Positions 1-8,153 of a DNA stretch of 32,180 nt are shown here, piece by piece (the stretch's first letter is position 1; each line of letters starts with the position of its first letter). Under the pieces are notes generated by a model. It had not been told where the DNA came from. It saw only the letters and a program-made list of their open reading frames with translations, and did no database searches. Source of the stretch: Chryseobacterium sp. 36-9. GTDB lineage: Bacteria; Bacteroidota; Bacteroidia; Flavobacteriales; Weeksellaceae. The stretch is from positions 76,687-108,866 of the forward strand of contig MKVE01000017.1 of assembly GCA_001898785.1 (NCBI GenBank). Direction: 5' to 3'. Both the position numbers and the translations under genes were made by a program.

Positions 1-423
1 ACAAATGCTACCATAGAGGCGTTAAAAGCCAAAGTAGCAGCTAATCCTAAAGATACCGACTCACTTTATAAACTTGCTCAGGAATATCAAAATGTTCAGA
101 ACTGGAATGGCGCTATATTAACCTGGAGCAAGATGTCTTCTGCGTTACCAGATTGGGCTCCTGCTTATTATAGCCAGGGTTATGCTTATCAGCAGGCAGG
201 AAATAATGATATGGCAAAATCTTCTTACGAAAAATTTATTTCTCTTGTGAAGCCGGCTGAAATAGAAGCGAGTAAGCAGAGTCTAGGTTATGCTTATTTC
301 TTTATAGCTTATATGGAAAAAGATGCCAATCCTGAAAAAGCAAAACAAGCGATTGCGAAGTCACTTGAATATGAGCCGACATATCAGGATGCAATTAATC
401 TTCAAAAGACTTTAAACAAATAA
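1..423 (+). CDS. TPR-repeat protein, C-terminal part (5' end outside window)
   Basis: The reading frame is open from base 1 and continues through an internal Met at 133, so the gene starts before the window and only its last 140 residues are seen. The visible part is helical and made of tetratricopeptide-like hairpins: a segment with LYKLAQEYQN, a second with PAYYSQGYAYQQAGNNDMA, and a third with AKQAIAKSLEYEPTYQDA near the end. The alternating small and aromatic residues at TPR consensus positions support a protein-interaction scaffold. No catalytic motif is visible, and the N-terminus that could show a signal peptide or extra domain is missing. It ends in front of a clear terminator at 448-484, so it closes its transcription unit. 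Confidence 0.8.
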   Translation, partial: TNATIEALKAKVAANPKDTDSLYKLAQEYQNVQNWNGAILTWSKMSSALPDWAPAYYSQGYAYQQAGNNDMAKSSYEKFISLVKPAEIEASKQSLGYAYFFIAYMEKDANPEKAKQAIAKSLEYEPTYQDAINLQKTLNK

Positions 424-447
424 TTTTTTAAAATTATTTTCATTATC

Positions 448-484
448 AAACTTCCCAATTTCAAAAATTGGGAAGTTTTGTTTT
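448..484 (+). terminator. Rho-independent terminator after the TPR gene
   Basis: Perfect 14-bp arms at 448-461 and 465-478 with a 3-base loop, followed by a T-rich run to 484. It lies 25 bases past the stop of the TPR gene. Confidence 0.85.
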
Positions 485-486
485 AG

Positions 487-494
487 TAAATTTG
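487..494 (+). promoter_or_regulatory. -7 promoter box for bshB1
   Basis: TAAATTTG matches the Bacteroidetes TAnnTTTG box. It is 18 bases upstream of the bshB1 ATG, which implies a leader of roughly a dozen bases. A TTG at 468-470 is 16 bases upstream, slightly short of the usual 17-23 spacing, and lies inside the preceding terminator arm. Confidence 0.55.
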
Positions 495-512
495 TATAAA
501 AATTAGATTCAA

Positions 513-1232
513 ATGAAATGTGATATTTTAGCAATCGGAGCTCATCCCGATGATGTAGAGTTGGGCTGTGGCGGAACCATTGTGAAATTGATTTCTGAAG
601 GTAAAAAAATTGGTATTATTGATTTAACCGAAGGTGAATTAGGAACCAGAGGGACACGCGATACCAGAGCTGTTGAAGCGAAAAACGCGGCAGATATTAT
701 GGGAATCAGCATTAGAGAAAATCTTAAATTAAAAGATGGCTTCCTGAATAATTCTGAAGAGTATCAATTGAAAATTGTTGAAAAGATAAGAAAGTATCAA
801 CCGGAAATAGTATTGGCTAATGCTATAGATGATCGTCATCCGGATCATGCAAAAGCTGCAAAGCTAGTTTCCGATGCGTGTTTCTTGGCAGGATTGAGAA
901 AGATAGAAACTTTTGATAAAGGAAACATTCAGGATGTCTGGAGACCGAAGCAAATTTTTCATTATATCCAATGGAAAAATATAACACCGGACTTTGTAGT
1001 TGACATATCTGGCTTTCTGAACAAAAAAATTGAAGCCTGTCTAGCCTACAAAACTCAATTTTATAATCCCGAATCCAACGAACCGATAACACCAATTGCA
1101 ACCAAAGACTTTTTGGAGAGTCTGACTTACAGAGCACAAGATCTCGGAAGACTTTCAGGAGTAGAGTACGCTGAAGGCTTCACAACAGAAAAATTGCTCG
1201 CTTTCAAAAATTTTGACGGAATTGTTTGTTAG
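513..1232 (+). CDS. bshB1: Bacillithiol biosynthesis deacetylase BshB1
   Basis: The protein has 239 residues, the usual length of the BshB1 branch of the LmbE/PIG-L zinc deacetylases. It should remove the acetyl group from N-acetylglucosaminyl-malate, the second step of bacillithiol synthesis, in the cytoplasm. The N-terminus carries the family zinc motif HPDD at residues 11-14, and a second metal-binding segment, RHPDH, is at 108-112. The GELGTRGTR segment at 41-49 is typical of BshB1. The start at 513 is supported by a -7 box just upstream. It is a single gene between the TPR terminator and tRNA-His; no bshA or bshC is in view, which is common because these genes are often unlinked in Bacteroidetes. 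An LmbE deacetylase with another GlcNAc substrate is the alternative, but the motif pattern favours BshB1. Confidence 0.9.
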   Translation: MKCDILAIGAHPDDVELGCGGTIVKLISEGKKIGIIDLTEGELGTRGTRDTRAVEAKNAADIMGISIRENLKLKDGFLNNSEEYQLKIVEKIRKYQPEIVLANAIDDRHPDHAKAAKLVSDACFLAGLRKIETFDKGNIQDVWRPKQIFHYIQWKNITPDFVVDISGFLNKKIEACLAYKTQFYNPESNEPITPIATKDFLESLTYRAQDLGRLSGVEYAEGFTTEKLLAFKNFDGIVC

Positions 1233-1257
1233 TAATCGATAAAATTCTCTATATTTG
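1226..1257 (+). promoter_or_regulatory. Consensus promoter for tRNA-His
   Basis: TTG at 1226-1228, a 21-base spacer, then TATATTTG at 1250-1257 (TAnnTTTG box). The mature tRNA begins 13 bases downstream. The -33 element overlaps the last codons of bshB1. Confidence 0.75.
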
Positions 1258-1270
1258 CACACGCAAAACG

Positions 1271-1344
<74 letters not shown>

Positions 1345-1351
1345 CAAAACT

Positions 1352-1384
1352 AAAACGTTTCTCATAGAGAAGCGTTTTTTTTAT
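1352..1384 (+). terminator. Terminator after tRNA-His
   Basis: Arms at 1352-1363 and 1367-1378 (12 bp with one G-T pair) and a 3-base loop are followed by a T run. Confidence 0.85.
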
Positions 1385-1408
1385 TATATTGTAAGCTATA
1401 ATTAATAT

Positions 1409-2641
1409 ATGGAAAAGTACTTTAATCTTGTTTTTAATTATAAAAGATTATTGATAGCAAATATTCTTGTATTACTTTCTAAATGTATAGTCATACTATT
1501 TTTTAAAGAACAATTTTCGGTCTTTGAAGATTATACTATTGCTGTAAACCTCATAAAATATCATCAATATTCCGAGTTTATTAATTTAGGCTCTACTGCT
1601 TATAAATTACCGATCTATCCTCTATTTGTCAGCGTATTTGTCTATTTATTTAACAGTGAAGCACTCAGATATGCTGCTGTAGCGCAATCTGCTTTATTTT
1701 TCTTAGTGCCTGTATTGATGTGCAAAATCACGAGATTTTTTAATCAGGAAAAAGTTGGGATAGCTGCAGGATATTTGTTTTTATTGTCTCCGGCTTACTA
1801 TTTTTATTCATTTATAATAGAGGCGACTAACATATTTGTTCCGTTATTTCTTTATTGGATTTATTTATATTTAAAAATCTGGTTTCGGGATTCCGGTAGT
1901 TTTAAAGGCTATATTTTTTTCAGTTTTATAAGCGGAATATTATTTCTGACACAAGTTGTTGTGATTCCAATAGCCGGAATTTTAATTTTATCATTACTGA
2001 TTTTCAAAAAGATTAATTTCAAAAATTTGATATTAATTTCTTTTGGAACAGTTTTGTTTTATTCGCCTTGGGTTATTAGAAATTATGTTGTATTTGACAA
2101 AATTATTATTTCAAAGACTCCGGTTTGGCAAAACATTTATTTTGGATTCAAGGATAATGTTCAGTTTTTTAATGATTTGAAATTGATCCCTCTTAAAAGA
2201 GATGAAACCTTATATGAAATGAGAAACGAGCATGATGAATTCATATATGAAAAGGTTTTTAAAAATGAAGTAAGAAAAGTAACTAATTTTGAGCCTCATT
2301 TTTTCGTAAAGAAAGCTGTGGGCAATTTTATATGTCTTTGGTATGTTCCTTTGAAATATTATAATGACAATTCTTTATCAGTATTGGTAACAAGAAAATT
2401 GTACATTATTGTATTAAATATCCTAACCATCATCTCACTCGTATTTTTATACCGCCGATCAAAATTATTATTTTATTTTTCACTTTTATTTTTTGCCAAT
2501 TTTACCTTTCCTTATCTGATAGGTCATGCAGCAAACATTCGATTTAAGTTAGATTTTGAATGGTATCAATTGATTTTGGTTTCATATTTATTAGTTATCT
2601 TGTATCAAAAATCTAAACAGAAGAAAAATGTAATTTCCTAG
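1409..2641 (+). CDS. GT-C type membrane glycosyltransferase-like protein (first of a pair)
   Basis: This 410-residue protein is very hydrophobic, with about ten likely membrane helices. It resembles the dolichyl-phosphate-mannose/ArnT (GT39, PMT_2) group: the first extracytoplasmic loop begins with the acidic pair Glu40-Asp41 followed by Tyr, and continues to a KLPIYPLF segment. A PWVIRNY motif occurs near residue 220. Such enzymes transfer a sugar from a polyprenyl-phosphate donor to an envelope acceptor on the outer face of the cytoplasmic membrane; donor and acceptor cannot be told here. The next gene has the same layout and follows after 7 bases, so the two look like an operon of diverged paralogues. 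Base composition is more AT-rich than in neighbouring housekeeping genes. The family call is moderate; a non-enzymatic polytopic protein is possible. Confidence 0.7.
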   Translation: MEKYFNLVFNYKRLLIANILVLLSKCIVILFFKEQFSVFEDYTIAVNLIKYHQYSEFINLGSTAYKLPIYPLFVSVFVYLFNSEALRYAAVAQSALFFLVPVLMCKITRFFNQEKVGIAAGYLFLLSPAYYFYSFIIEATNIFVPLFLYWIYLYLKIWFRDSGSFKGYIFFSFISGILFLTQVVVIPIAGILILSLLIFKKINFKNLILISFGTVLFYSPWVIRNYVVFDKIIISKTPVWQNIYFGFKDNVQFFNDLKLIPLKRDETLYEMRNEHDEFIYEKVFKNEVRKVTNFEPHFFVKKAVGNFICLWYVPLKYYNDNSLSVLVTRKLYIIVLNILTIISLVFLYRRSKLLFYFSLLFFANFTFPYLIGHAANIRFKLDFEWYQLILVSYLLVILYQKSKQKKNVIS

Positions 2642-2648
2642 AAAACTC

Positions 2649-3854
2649 ATGAAGAAAATATATTTTTTGATATTCTTGATTTATTTGATAGTCAGTATTT
2701 ATTTCTTAAGAAAACAGATCTCATTAGAATATGAGTGGATGGTTATTATGAAAGACTTTTCCAATTACGGCTGGGAATATCGTTTATATGGAAAATATAC
2801 GGCATACATGCCTCCTTTTTACTCTTATTTTCTACTAATTTCGAGCAAAATTTTCGGAAGCAATTGGTTGGAAATTGTATGTTTTATACAAGGATTAGTA
2901 ATCTTTTTCTCGTTATTCTCGCTTTTCAAAACTCTGTTTAAAGAGAAAATTACATCTATAATTGTAATTGCAGGGTTTTGCTCAATATTATTCTTTCCTC
3001 CGCTTTTAATAGGGATTTATAAAGTTAGCTCATTTGCATTTTCTCTCAGTTCAATGCTTTTGTTCTTTTCAGTAATTTATAGAATATCAGTATCAAAATC
3101 AATCAGCAATAAACAATGGCTTTCTATTGTTCTTATCTGTACGATAAGCTTGTATCTGAGATATGAATTTATATTTATTATTATTCTATCAGTTATTGCT
3201 TTTTACATTTCGAAAAGAATATCTTTAAAAAATGCGATATCATTTTTATTAGTCGCATCCTTGATCTATTTACCTTGGTGTATCAGAAACTATTATAAAA
3301 TAGGAACATTTGCATATTCAACATCATTTAATTTTAATTTTGCTAAAGGTTATAGTGAAAAATATGATCCTTATATTACTTTTAATAATCCATATTCTTC
3401 AAAATTAAAACTGACTCTATCAAATACGACACTGTCAAAAATGTTCACAAATGAAAAAGATATGAATGAATATTTGCACAATCTGAATATGGAGTTTGTA
3501 GAAAATAACCCTAAACTTTTTGTAAAACAGACAGTTATTAAATTTTTAATTAATTTAACGCAATATTTTCCTGGCTACGAAGGACTCAATCGCAATAAGG
3601 TCTATTTATTTTATAGCTTGTATAGTATTTTTATTCAGATTTTATTAATAATATCATTAAAAAAACTTTATCTGCAAAATAAAAGAAGTTTTCTCGTTTA
3701 TATTACGGGTGGTTTATATCTATTTTTTCTTTTCTTTTATGTTATTGCACCTTTGCCAAGATATATGTTGCTTTATTATCCAATATTTATAGCGGTAATT
3801 TTAAAAGCTAATTATGGTAAATTGCAAATAGGAAAATATTTACAAAATACCTGA
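2649..3854 (+). CDS. GT-C type membrane glycosyltransferase-like protein (second of a pair)
   Basis: This 401-residue polytopic membrane protein has the same plan as its upstream neighbour: an N-terminal helix, a loop with EYEW around residues 27-30, a YMPPFYSYF segment (compare KLPIYPLF in the neighbour), and PWCIRNY near residue 215 (PWVIRNY in the neighbour). This suggests an old duplication within a GT39-like family that uses polyprenyl-phosphate sugars. The canonical acidic pair in the first loop is not clear here, so donor or activity may differ. It starts 7 bases after the previous stop, probably on the same transcript, and ends just before a bidirectional hairpin. Its composition is AT-rich. 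No neighbouring gene names a substrate; O-glycosylation or envelope polysaccharide decoration is only a possibility. Confidence 0.65.
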   Translation: MKKIYFLIFLIYLIVSIYFLRKQISLEYEWMVIMKDFSNYGWEYRLYGKYTAYMPPFYSYFLLISSKIFGSNWLEIVCFIQGLVIFFSLFSLFKTLFKEKITSIIVIAGFCSILFFPPLLIGIYKVSSFAFSLSSMLLFFSVIYRISVSKSISNKQWLSIVLICTISLYLRYEFIFIIILSVIAFYISKRISLKNAISFLLVASLIYLPWCIRNYYKIGTFAYSTSFNFNFAKGYSEKYDPYITFNNPYSSKLKLTLSNTTLSKMFTNEKDMNEYLHNLNMEFVENNPKLFVKQTVIKFLINLTQYFPGYEGLNRNKVYLFYSLYSIFIQILLIISLKKLYLQNKRSFLVYITGGLYLFFLFFYVIAPLPRYMLLYYPIFIAVILKANYGKLQIGKYLQNT

Positions 3855-3860
3855 AATAAA

Positions 3861-3884
3861 AAAGCGCATTATATAATGCGCTTT
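3861..3884. terminator. Bidirectional terminator between converging genes
   Basis: Perfect 12-bp arms, 3861-3872 and 3873-3884, with A runs on one side and T runs on the other. It serves the glycosyltransferase pair (+) and the PUR-domain gene (-). Confidence 0.85.
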
Positions 3885-3889
3885 TTCTT

Positions 3890-4225
3890 TTAAACCTCGT
3901 CGTCAGAATCTATCGTAAAAGATTTGGATTTGAAGTCTTTATCATGTCTTTCAGAGATTACATCTTCGCCTTTTTGCTGGATAATAAAATCTGTCGATTC
4001 ATTAAATAATTCCTGGAAACTTTTGAAATCTTCTTTGTAAAGATAGATCTTGTGTTTTTCAAAAGTAGCCTCGCCATTTTCCCCGAAGTTTTTCTTACTT
4101 TCTGTAATGGTCAAATAATAATCACCCGCCTTTGTCTCCCGCACATCAAAGAAATAAGTTCTTCTTCCTGCTTTCAACACTTTAGTGAAAATCTCATTCT
4201 CATGTCGTTCCTTAAATTCACTCAT
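3890..4225 (-). CDS. PUR-domain DNA/RNA-binding protein (DUF3276)
   Basis: This is a small protein of 111 residues from the start chosen here. The N-terminal half, with EIFTKVLKAGRRTYFFDVRE and YYLTITESKK, is the PUR-alpha-like fold found in nearly all Bacteroidetes as DUF3276. Members are thought to bind single-stranded nucleic acid; the cellular role is not settled. The C-terminal tail is charged and ends in an acidic SDDEV-type segment. The frame could extend upstream to 4258, but a consensus promoter occupies 4256-4284, so transcription begins near 4249 and the longer form cannot be made. The ATG at 4225 also matches the usual N-terminus, MSEFKERHENE. Confidence 0.88.
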   Translation of the reverse strand: MSEFKERHENEIFTKVLKAGRRTYFFDVRETKAGDYYLTITESKKNFGENGEATFEKHKIYLYKEDFKSFQELFNESTDFIIQQKGEDVISERHDKDFKSKSFTIDSDDEV

Positions 4226-4255
4226 TGTTAAATATTTTTTAGAAATCTGTATTAA

Positions 4256-4284
4256 CAAATATAACAGAATTCTCGGAATTTCAA
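4256..4284 (-). promoter_or_regulatory. Consensus promoter for the PUR-domain gene
   Basis: On the - strand: TTG (4284-4282), an 18-base spacer, then TATATTTG (4263-4256). It implies a leader of about 24 bases before the ATG at 4225 and fixes the start of that gene. Confidence 0.75.
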
Positions 4285-4363
4285 AATATTTTGTTAAAAA
4301 AATCTGTTAAATCCTCTTTTTTCTTAAAATATTGATAAAAAATGAGTTGAATTTATTTGTCGA

Positions 4364-6076
4364 TTAATTCAAATATAGAATTTCATCTGCTCTTTTTGCG
4401 CTTGATTCTCTGTGAGTTATTATGATGGAAGTTGTATTTTTGATATCCTTATCAATGTTTTGTAAAATATTCTCTTCCGTTTCGGTATCCAAGGCGGAAA
4501 GGCAGTCATCAAAGATCAGAATATTTGGCTGTTTTATCATTGCTCTGGCAATACAAATCCTCTGTTTTTGCCCGCCAGAAAGCATTACACCGCGTTCACC
4601 AACCATCGTTTGATATTGCTCTTTGAATTCTTCAATATTTTTGTGAACATCTGCCTTTTTCGCCATTTCTACTACCAAATTATGATTTGGATTGTCAATG
4701 GCGAATCCAATATTGTTCTCTATCGTGTCAGAAAAAAGATAACTTTCTTGTGGCGTATAACCGATTTGGTCTCGGTAAAGTTTCAGATTATGAGTTTTTA
4801 GGTTCTTACCGTCGATAAGAATTTCACCTTCATCCGGATCAATTAACCGGCAAAGCAATTGTGCGATTGTTGATTTTCCGCTTCCGGTTTTACCCATTAT
4901 TGCAAGCGATTTTCCGGCATTAATTTTAAAACTGAGATTTTCTATAGCCTTGATCCCCGTATTTGGATAAGTGTAGCTTACATTTCGGAATTCGATGTCG
5001 CCTGTTATCGGATAAACTTCATTATTTGTGTTAATAATTTCAGATTTCAAATCCAGAAACTCATTCACACGCTGCATACTGGCTTCCGCTCTTTGATTGA
5101 CAGACGTTACCCAACCCAACATAGAGAAAGGAAAAATCAACATATTAATATACATAAAGAAGTCGGCAATGGTTCCTACACTCATTTCTCCGGCAATATA
5201 TTTTTGCCCGCCAATGTAAAGAATCGCAACATTCAGAAGCCCGATGACGAAAATGATAATCGTAAAAAAGTAAGCTTCAGTTCTAGCCAGATCAAGCGCT
5301 TTGTCCTGATAATCTTTTACTTTGATTCCGTAATTTTTCTCAATATATCTTTCTTTACTGAAAAACTTTACAACCCGGATTCCGGAAAAACTGTCTTGTA
5401 CAAATGTCGAAATTGCAGACTGGCTTTTCTGCATGACTTTCGATTTTTTGTTGATAATGTCGCTCACTTTATAAATCCCGTAAGAAAGGATCGGAAGCGG
5501 GATCAAAGTCCAAAGTGTCATCTGCAGATCGGTCATAAACATATAAACGCTGGTAATGATTAATAAGATAATCAAATTCACAACATACATCACGCCAGGC
5601 CCAAGATACATTCTGATGGCTACAACATCTTCACTCAAGCGATTCAACAGATCTCCAATGGTTGTCTTTTTATAATCTGTGACCGACAATTCCTGATAAT
5701 GGCGATAGATTTTATTTTTCAGTTCGTATTCAATCCTTCTGGATGCTACAATAATGGTTTGCCTCATCATAAAGGTAAAGAAGCCCGAAAGTAACGAACA
5801 CCCAATTAATATTCCTGAGTTGATAAAAATTACTCTGAAATAAGTCCAGTTATTCTTAACATTATCAATGATGTTAAGGTCTGATGATAAGTTAAGTGTT
5901 GAGTAATTTTTCTCAATGATATTAATGGTCTGACCGATATACTGGATTTTGTAGATCGCGAAAAAATTACTCAGGACAATGAATAAAAATCCCCAAAAAA
6001 GTAAGACGCGATGTTTCCAGAAATATGGATTCAGTGTTTTTAAAGCTTTCATTTTTTTTACACTCCGATTTTCCAA
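4364..6076 (-). CDS. ABC transporter, fused permease and ATPase (exporter half)
   Basis: The protein has 570 residues. An N-terminal six-helix ABC exporter domain (about 20-330) is followed by a nucleotide-binding domain with Walker A GKTGSGKST (395-403), Q-loop Gln443, signature LSGGQ (499-503), Walker B ILIFDD and H-loop His555. It would act as a homo- or heterodimer in the cytoplasmic membrane, exporting lipids, peptides or drugs. The residue after the Walker B Asp, normally the catalytic Glu, is Asp524, as in degenerate-site subunits such as MdlA-type or BmrC-type proteins. This hints at a heterodimer, but no partner gene is adjacent. Met9 is an alternative start. A TAATTTTG box lies at 6092-6085 on the - strand. 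The substrate is unknown. Confidence 0.88.
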   Translation of the reverse strand: MENRSVKKMKALKTLNPYFWKHRVLLFWGFLFIVLSNFFAIYKIQYIGQTINIIEKNYSTLNLSSDLNIIDNVKNNWTYFRVIFINSGILIGCSLLSGFFTFMMRQTIIVASRRIEYELKNKIYRHYQELSVTDYKKTTIGDLLNRLSEDVVAIRMYLGPGVMYVVNLIILLIITSVYMFMTDLQMTLWTLIPLPILSYGIYKVSDIINKKSKVMQKSQSAISTFVQDSFSGIRVVKFFSKERYIEKNYGIKVKDYQDKALDLARTEAYFFTIIIFVIGLLNVAILYIGGQKYIAGEMSVGTIADFFMYINMLIFPFSMLGWVTSVNQRAEASMQRVNEFLDLKSEIINTNNEVYPITGDIEFRNVSYTYPNTGIKAIENLSFKINAGKSLAIMGKTGSGKSTIAQLLCRLIDPDEGEILIDGKNLKTHNLKLYRDQIGYTPQESYLFSDTIENNIGFAIDNPNHNLVVEMAKKADVHKNIEEFKEQYQTMVGERGVMLSGGQKQRICIARAMIKQPNILIFDDCLSALDTETEENILQNIDKDIKNTTSIIITHRESSAKRADEILYLN

Positions 6077-6196
6077 AGTCCTTGCAAAATTAATGATTTA
6101 AAATTTCAGATAACACTTTACAACCAGATTTGAGATTTCTTAACAAATGATAAGTTATTTTGAAAATAATGAGGCACAAAACTTGACATTAATCTG

Positions 6197-6204
6197 TAAT
6201 TTTG
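6197..6204 (+). promoter_or_regulatory. -7 promoter box for mqo
   Basis: TAATTTTG matches TAnnTTTG, 20 bases before the mqo ATG. No TTG sits at the usual 17-23 base spacing, so the -33 part is weak. Confidence 0.5.
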
Positions 6205-6224
6205 TAACCAAAAAATCTAAATAA

Positions 6225-7706
6225 ATGACCCCTAAACCAAAGTATGATGTTGCATTGATCGGAGGTGGTATAATGAGTGCAACTCTGGCAACAATGCTTC
6301 ACGAATTTGACCCGAATCTGGAAATTGTAATTTTTGAGCGATTAGGCGAAGTGGCAAAAGAAAGTTCATCTGCATGGAACAATGCAGGAACAGGACATTC
6401 CGCTTTTTGTGAACTGAATTACACGCCGGAAAAAGAAGGTAAAATTGACATCAAAAAAGCGGAATATATTGCTGAACAGTTCGAAGTTTCTAAGCAATTC
6501 TGGTCTTACCTGATTAATAAAGGTATTATTGATAAGCCGAAAGAATTCATTAATTCCTGCTCACATATGAGCTTTGTTTTTGGTGAAAAAGATGTGGAAT
6601 ATCTTAAAAAAAGACACGAAGCATTACAAAAGTCGCCTCTGTTCCAAGGGATGGAATATTCTGATGATCATCAAAAACTGAACGAATGGGTTCCGCTAAT
6701 GATGCATAAAAGAATGCCATCGGACAAACTGGCTGCAACTAAAATGGATCTGGGAACCGATGTCGATTTCGGAAAATTAACGTCGAAATTAATTGATCAT
6801 CTCAACAAAACTGAATCTGTAGAAGTTTTCACTTACCACGAGGTTAAAGATATTGATGCCGATGGAAAAGGTGGCTGGGAACTGCAGGTCAATGACAGGA
6901 AAAATCTTCATAAACAAACTGTAAACGCTGACTTTGTTTTCATAGGAGCCGGCGGTTATGCTTTACCACTTTTGGAGAGTTCAGGCATCGAGGAAAGCAA
7001 AGGTTATGGCGGTTTTCCTGTAAGCGGGCAATGGCTGGTTACAACCAACCCGGAATTGGTGGAAAAACACCACGCTAAAGTTTATACACAGGCAACGGTT
7101 GGTGCGCCGCCAATGTCAGTTCCACATCTTGATCTTCGAATTATTGACGGAAAAAAAGCATTGTTGTTCGGGCCTTTTGCAGGATTTTCAACTAAGTTTC
7201 TAAAAGAAGGAAGTTATCTGGATTTGCCGGAAAGTGTCAACTTCAAAAATATCCGTTCTTTGTTCGGAGCTTGGTGGCACAATATGCCTTTAACGAGATA
7301 TTTGATTCAGCAAGTAACGATGAACAAATCTCAGAGAATGTCACATCTGAGGGATTTTGTGAAAGATGCAAAAGAAGAAGACTGGGAACTGAAACATGCA
7401 GGACAAAGAGTCCAGATTATTAAAAGAGACCGTTTCGAAGGTGGAAGACTAGAGTTCGGGACAGAAGTTGTTGTGAACAAAGAAGGAAATATCGCATCAT
7501 TATTAGGGGCTTCTCCCGGAGCAAGTACATCTGCATTTGCAATGATAATGGTTTTGGAGAAATGTTTTGAAAAGAAACTGACAACAGACTGGTATGATAA
7601 ACTTCTGGAAATGATCCCGAGTTATGGTAAAAAATTAGCTGAGCATCCGGAATTGATTCATCACATCAGAGATTATTCTAAAGAAAAACTGGAATTGGAC
7701 TATTAA
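6225..7706 (+). CDS. mqo: Malate:quinone oxidoreductase
   Basis: The 493-residue length and sequence fit Mqo, the FAD-dependent peripheral membrane enzyme that oxidises malate to oxaloacetate and passes electrons to the quinone pool, serving both the TCA cycle and respiration. The N-terminus has the dinucleotide-binding glycine motif GGGIMS (13-18), followed by the Mqo-typical SSSAWNNAGTGHSAFCELNY segment. The C-terminal part includes LGASPGASTSA, an FAD-contacting stretch. It is preceded by a short leader after a TAATTTTG box and followed 15 bases later by a small unknown gene that probably shares its transcript. It has no signal peptide, as expected for an enzyme on the inner face of the membrane. 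Confidence 0.95.
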   Translation: MTPKPKYDVALIGGGIMSATLATMLHEFDPNLEIVIFERLGEVAKESSSAWNNAGTGHSAFCELNYTPEKEGKIDIKKAEYIAEQFEVSKQFWSYLINKGIIDKPKEFINSCSHMSFVFGEKDVEYLKKRHEALQKSPLFQGMEYSDDHQKLNEWVPLMMHKRMPSDKLAATKMDLGTDVDFGKLTSKLIDHLNKTESVEVFTYHEVKDIDADGKGGWELQVNDRKNLHKQTVNADFVFIGAGGYALPLLESSGIEESKGYGGFPVSGQWLVTTNPELVEKHHAKVYTQATVGAPPMSVPHLDLRIIDGKKALLFGPFAGFSTKFLKEGSYLDLPESVNFKNIRSLFGAWWHNMPLTRYLIQQVTMNKSQRMSHLRDFVKDAKEEDWELKHAGQRVQIIKRDRFEGGRLEFGTEVVVNKEGNIASLLGASPGASTSAFAMIMVLEKCFEKKLTTDWYDKLLEMIPSYGKKLAEHPELIHHIRDYSKEKLELDY

Positions 7707-7721
7707 TACAGAACTCAACCA

Positions 7722-8117
7722 ATGAGTGAAACAAAAGTAAAACCGAATATCTCCGAAGACCTTCTTCTGAAACTGAAAACGGAAATCCTGGAAGAAAAGC
7801 AAGTCATATTGCATTGCTGTTACAAATCAGATATGTTTTTGGAGGAGAAAATCAGAATTTGGTCTTCAACTTATTTGGTTGACAGGCATTCTGAACATAT
7901 TTCCAAGCTGATTCATTTTGAGAATATCAGCTTGTTCCCGGATTGGACAGATGTCCCTTATGGAAAAGAATATTGGTTTACATTGATTTTCTCAGGATTA
8001 CCAAAAGATTGTCTCGTTTTTGATTTTATCGAATTGATTCCTCAGAATGGCGGATTTTTTCAGGAAGGTATTGTAAGAAACTCTTCCGATGTTTATAAAA
8101 TCAAATTGGATATATAA
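7722..8117 (+). CDS. Unknown 131-residue cytoplasmic protein downstream of mqo
   Basis: I do not recognise a family. The protein has no signal peptide or membrane helix. It is a mix of a charged N-terminal helix (about 10-27), a Cys pair at HCCYK (about 31-35), and a Trp/Tyr-rich second half with FPDWTDVPYGKEYWFTLIFSGLP and FDFIELIPQNGGFF segments that look like beta strands. It begins 15 bases after mqo and ends in a strong terminator, so it is very likely co-transcribed with mqo. Its base composition is like that of its neighbours. No function is proposed. Confidence 0.75.
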   Translation: MSETKVKPNISEDLLLKLKTEILEEKQVILHCCYKSDMFLEEKIRIWSSTYLVDRHSEHISKLIHFENISLFPDWTDVPYGKEYWFTLIFSGLPKDCLVFDFIELIPQNGGFFQEGIVRNSSDVYKIKLDI

Positions 8118-8121
8118 CAAG

Positions 8122-8150
8122 AAAGGTTCAGAATCTCTGAACCTTTTTAT
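8122..8150. terminator. Bidirectional terminator between the mqo unit and dapA
   Basis: Arms at 8122-8132 and 8136-8146 (11 bp) with a 3-base loop, flanked by T-rich sequence to the right and A-rich to the left. It lies between converging stops at 8117 (+) and 8154 (-). Confidence 0.85.
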
Positions 8151-8153
8151 TTT

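Noticed and set aside
5093-5563. 156-codon open frame on the + strand inside the ABC exporter gene
   Set aside because: Lies wholly antisense to the well-conserved exporter membrane domain, with Arg/His/Asn-rich non-protein-like composition and no promoter.
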